Shown here piece after piece: positions 6,072 to 6,251 of a stretch of 6,251 nt of DNA. Every line of letters starts with the position of its first letter. Positions within the stretch are counted from its first letter, which is position 1. Under the pieces are notes generated by a model. The model did not search any database, was not told the origin of the DNA, and saw nothing but the letters and a program-made list of their open reading frames with translations. Position numbers and translations under genes: made by a program. Origin of the DNA: Calditrichia bacterium (GTDB taxonomy: Bacteria > Calditrichota > Calditrichia > Calditrichales > Calditrichaceae); assembly GCA_027039465.1 (NCBI GenBank), contig JALWEA010000648.1, positions 1-6,251 on the forward strand, read 5' to 3'.

Positions 6072-6251
6072 ATGAAAGAATTTTATTTAGGTTGCGATAT
6101 CAGCAAAGGCTATGCGGATTTTATTATTATTGACTCTAAGAAGGATATTGTTGAGTCTGCTTTTCAATTGGATGAAACTTTTGAAGGACATAATGAATTA
6201 ATTAATGTTCTTACGAATTTTTTTAAATCTCATCCAAATTCCATTATTTAT
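6072..6251 (+). CDS. IS110-family DEDD transposase (bridge-RNA-guided recombinase), first 60 residues
   Basis: The first 60 codons run open to the right edge. The start MKEFYLGCDISKGYADFIII matches the opening of the RuvC-like DEDD domain of IS110 recombinases. A first beta strand ends in the catalytic Asp (D9 in GCDISK), followed by a second strand (ADFIIID). A helix follows around residues 36-53 (TFEGHNELINVLTNFF), which corresponds to the F-x-N/G-x-x-G/E-x-x-x-L region before the second acidic residue. The catalytic Glu normally falls just past residue 60, so it and the C-terminal serine domain are off window. In this family the enzyme binds its own bridge RNA and joins donor and target at a dinucleotide core. 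Whether the copy is intact cannot be seen. Confidence 0.88.
   Translation, partial: MKEFYLGCDISKGYADFIIIDSKKDIVESAFQLDETFEGHNELINVLTNFFKSHPNSIIY

Larger units (their letters stand above)
5849..6251 (+). mobile_element. IS110-family insertion sequence, left end and 5' part (right end off window)
   Basis: The element begins where repeat copy C breaks off. A non-coding leader of about 220 bases is followed by an IS110-type transposase frame that leaves the window. No terminal inverted repeat is expected in this group, and transposition goes through a circular intermediate whose joined ends form the donor site. A long leader before the transposase is typical of the IS110 subgroup, where it encodes the bridge RNA; in the IS1111 subgroup the RNA lies after the gene. 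The leader and gene are clearly more AT-rich than the two secreted-protein genes. Confidence 0.85.

Overview
The window looks like a chromosomal piece of an uncultured or little-studied member of the Fibrobacterota-Chlorobiota-Bacteroidota (FCB) group, possibly Calditrichota, Ignavibacteriota or a KSB1-like lineage. Both large minus-strand genes encode secreted, repeat-rich proteins with the C-terminal module (NYPNPF and HPNPFNPST signatures) used as a type IX-like sorting signal in that group. The phylum is an inference; nothing in the window fixes it.

Layout. (1) Positions 1-3183, minus strand: a frame open without a stop for 1061 codons. It encodes a signal peptide, a long run of LVIVD-type beta-propeller repeats, a right-handed parallel beta-helix and the start of the sorting module, which runs off the left edge. 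(2) 3184-3606: an AT-rich spacer with weak promoter candidates, a small operator-like repeat and a terminator hairpin. (3) 3607-4896, minus strand: a complete secreted lamin-tail-domain protein with an Ig/FnIII-like segment and the same sorting module, with a strong ribosome binding site and a good sigma70-like promoter. The terminator and the 423-base gap suggest that genes 1 and 2 are separate transcription units. (4) 5148-5848: three tandem copies of a roughly 270-bp non-coding repeat with hairpins and base-pair covariation. The third copy is cut off at a run of C residues. (5) 5849-6251, plus strand: the left end of an IS110-family insertion sequence, with about 220 bases of non-coding leader followed by the first 60 codons of the transposase.

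The most interesting part is the IS110 leader. It can be folded by hand into a bridge RNA (the guide RNA of IS110-type recombinases): a 9-bp closing stem around two arms. The first arm has CCCCCCT and CTCGCAG on opposite sides of an internal loop. These match, respectively, the sequence to the left of the insertion point and the sequence to the right of the same point in the intact neighbouring repeat copy, and they overlap at a CT core. The second arm contains TACAAG, complementary to the element's own left end (CTTGTA). Guide, donor end, interrupted target and an empty target paralogue are therefore all visible within 450 bases. The IS appears to be RNA-guided to the C/G palindrome of the repeat, much as IS621 targets REP palindromes. 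The right end of the element lies outside the window, and its sequence can be predicted from the RNA.
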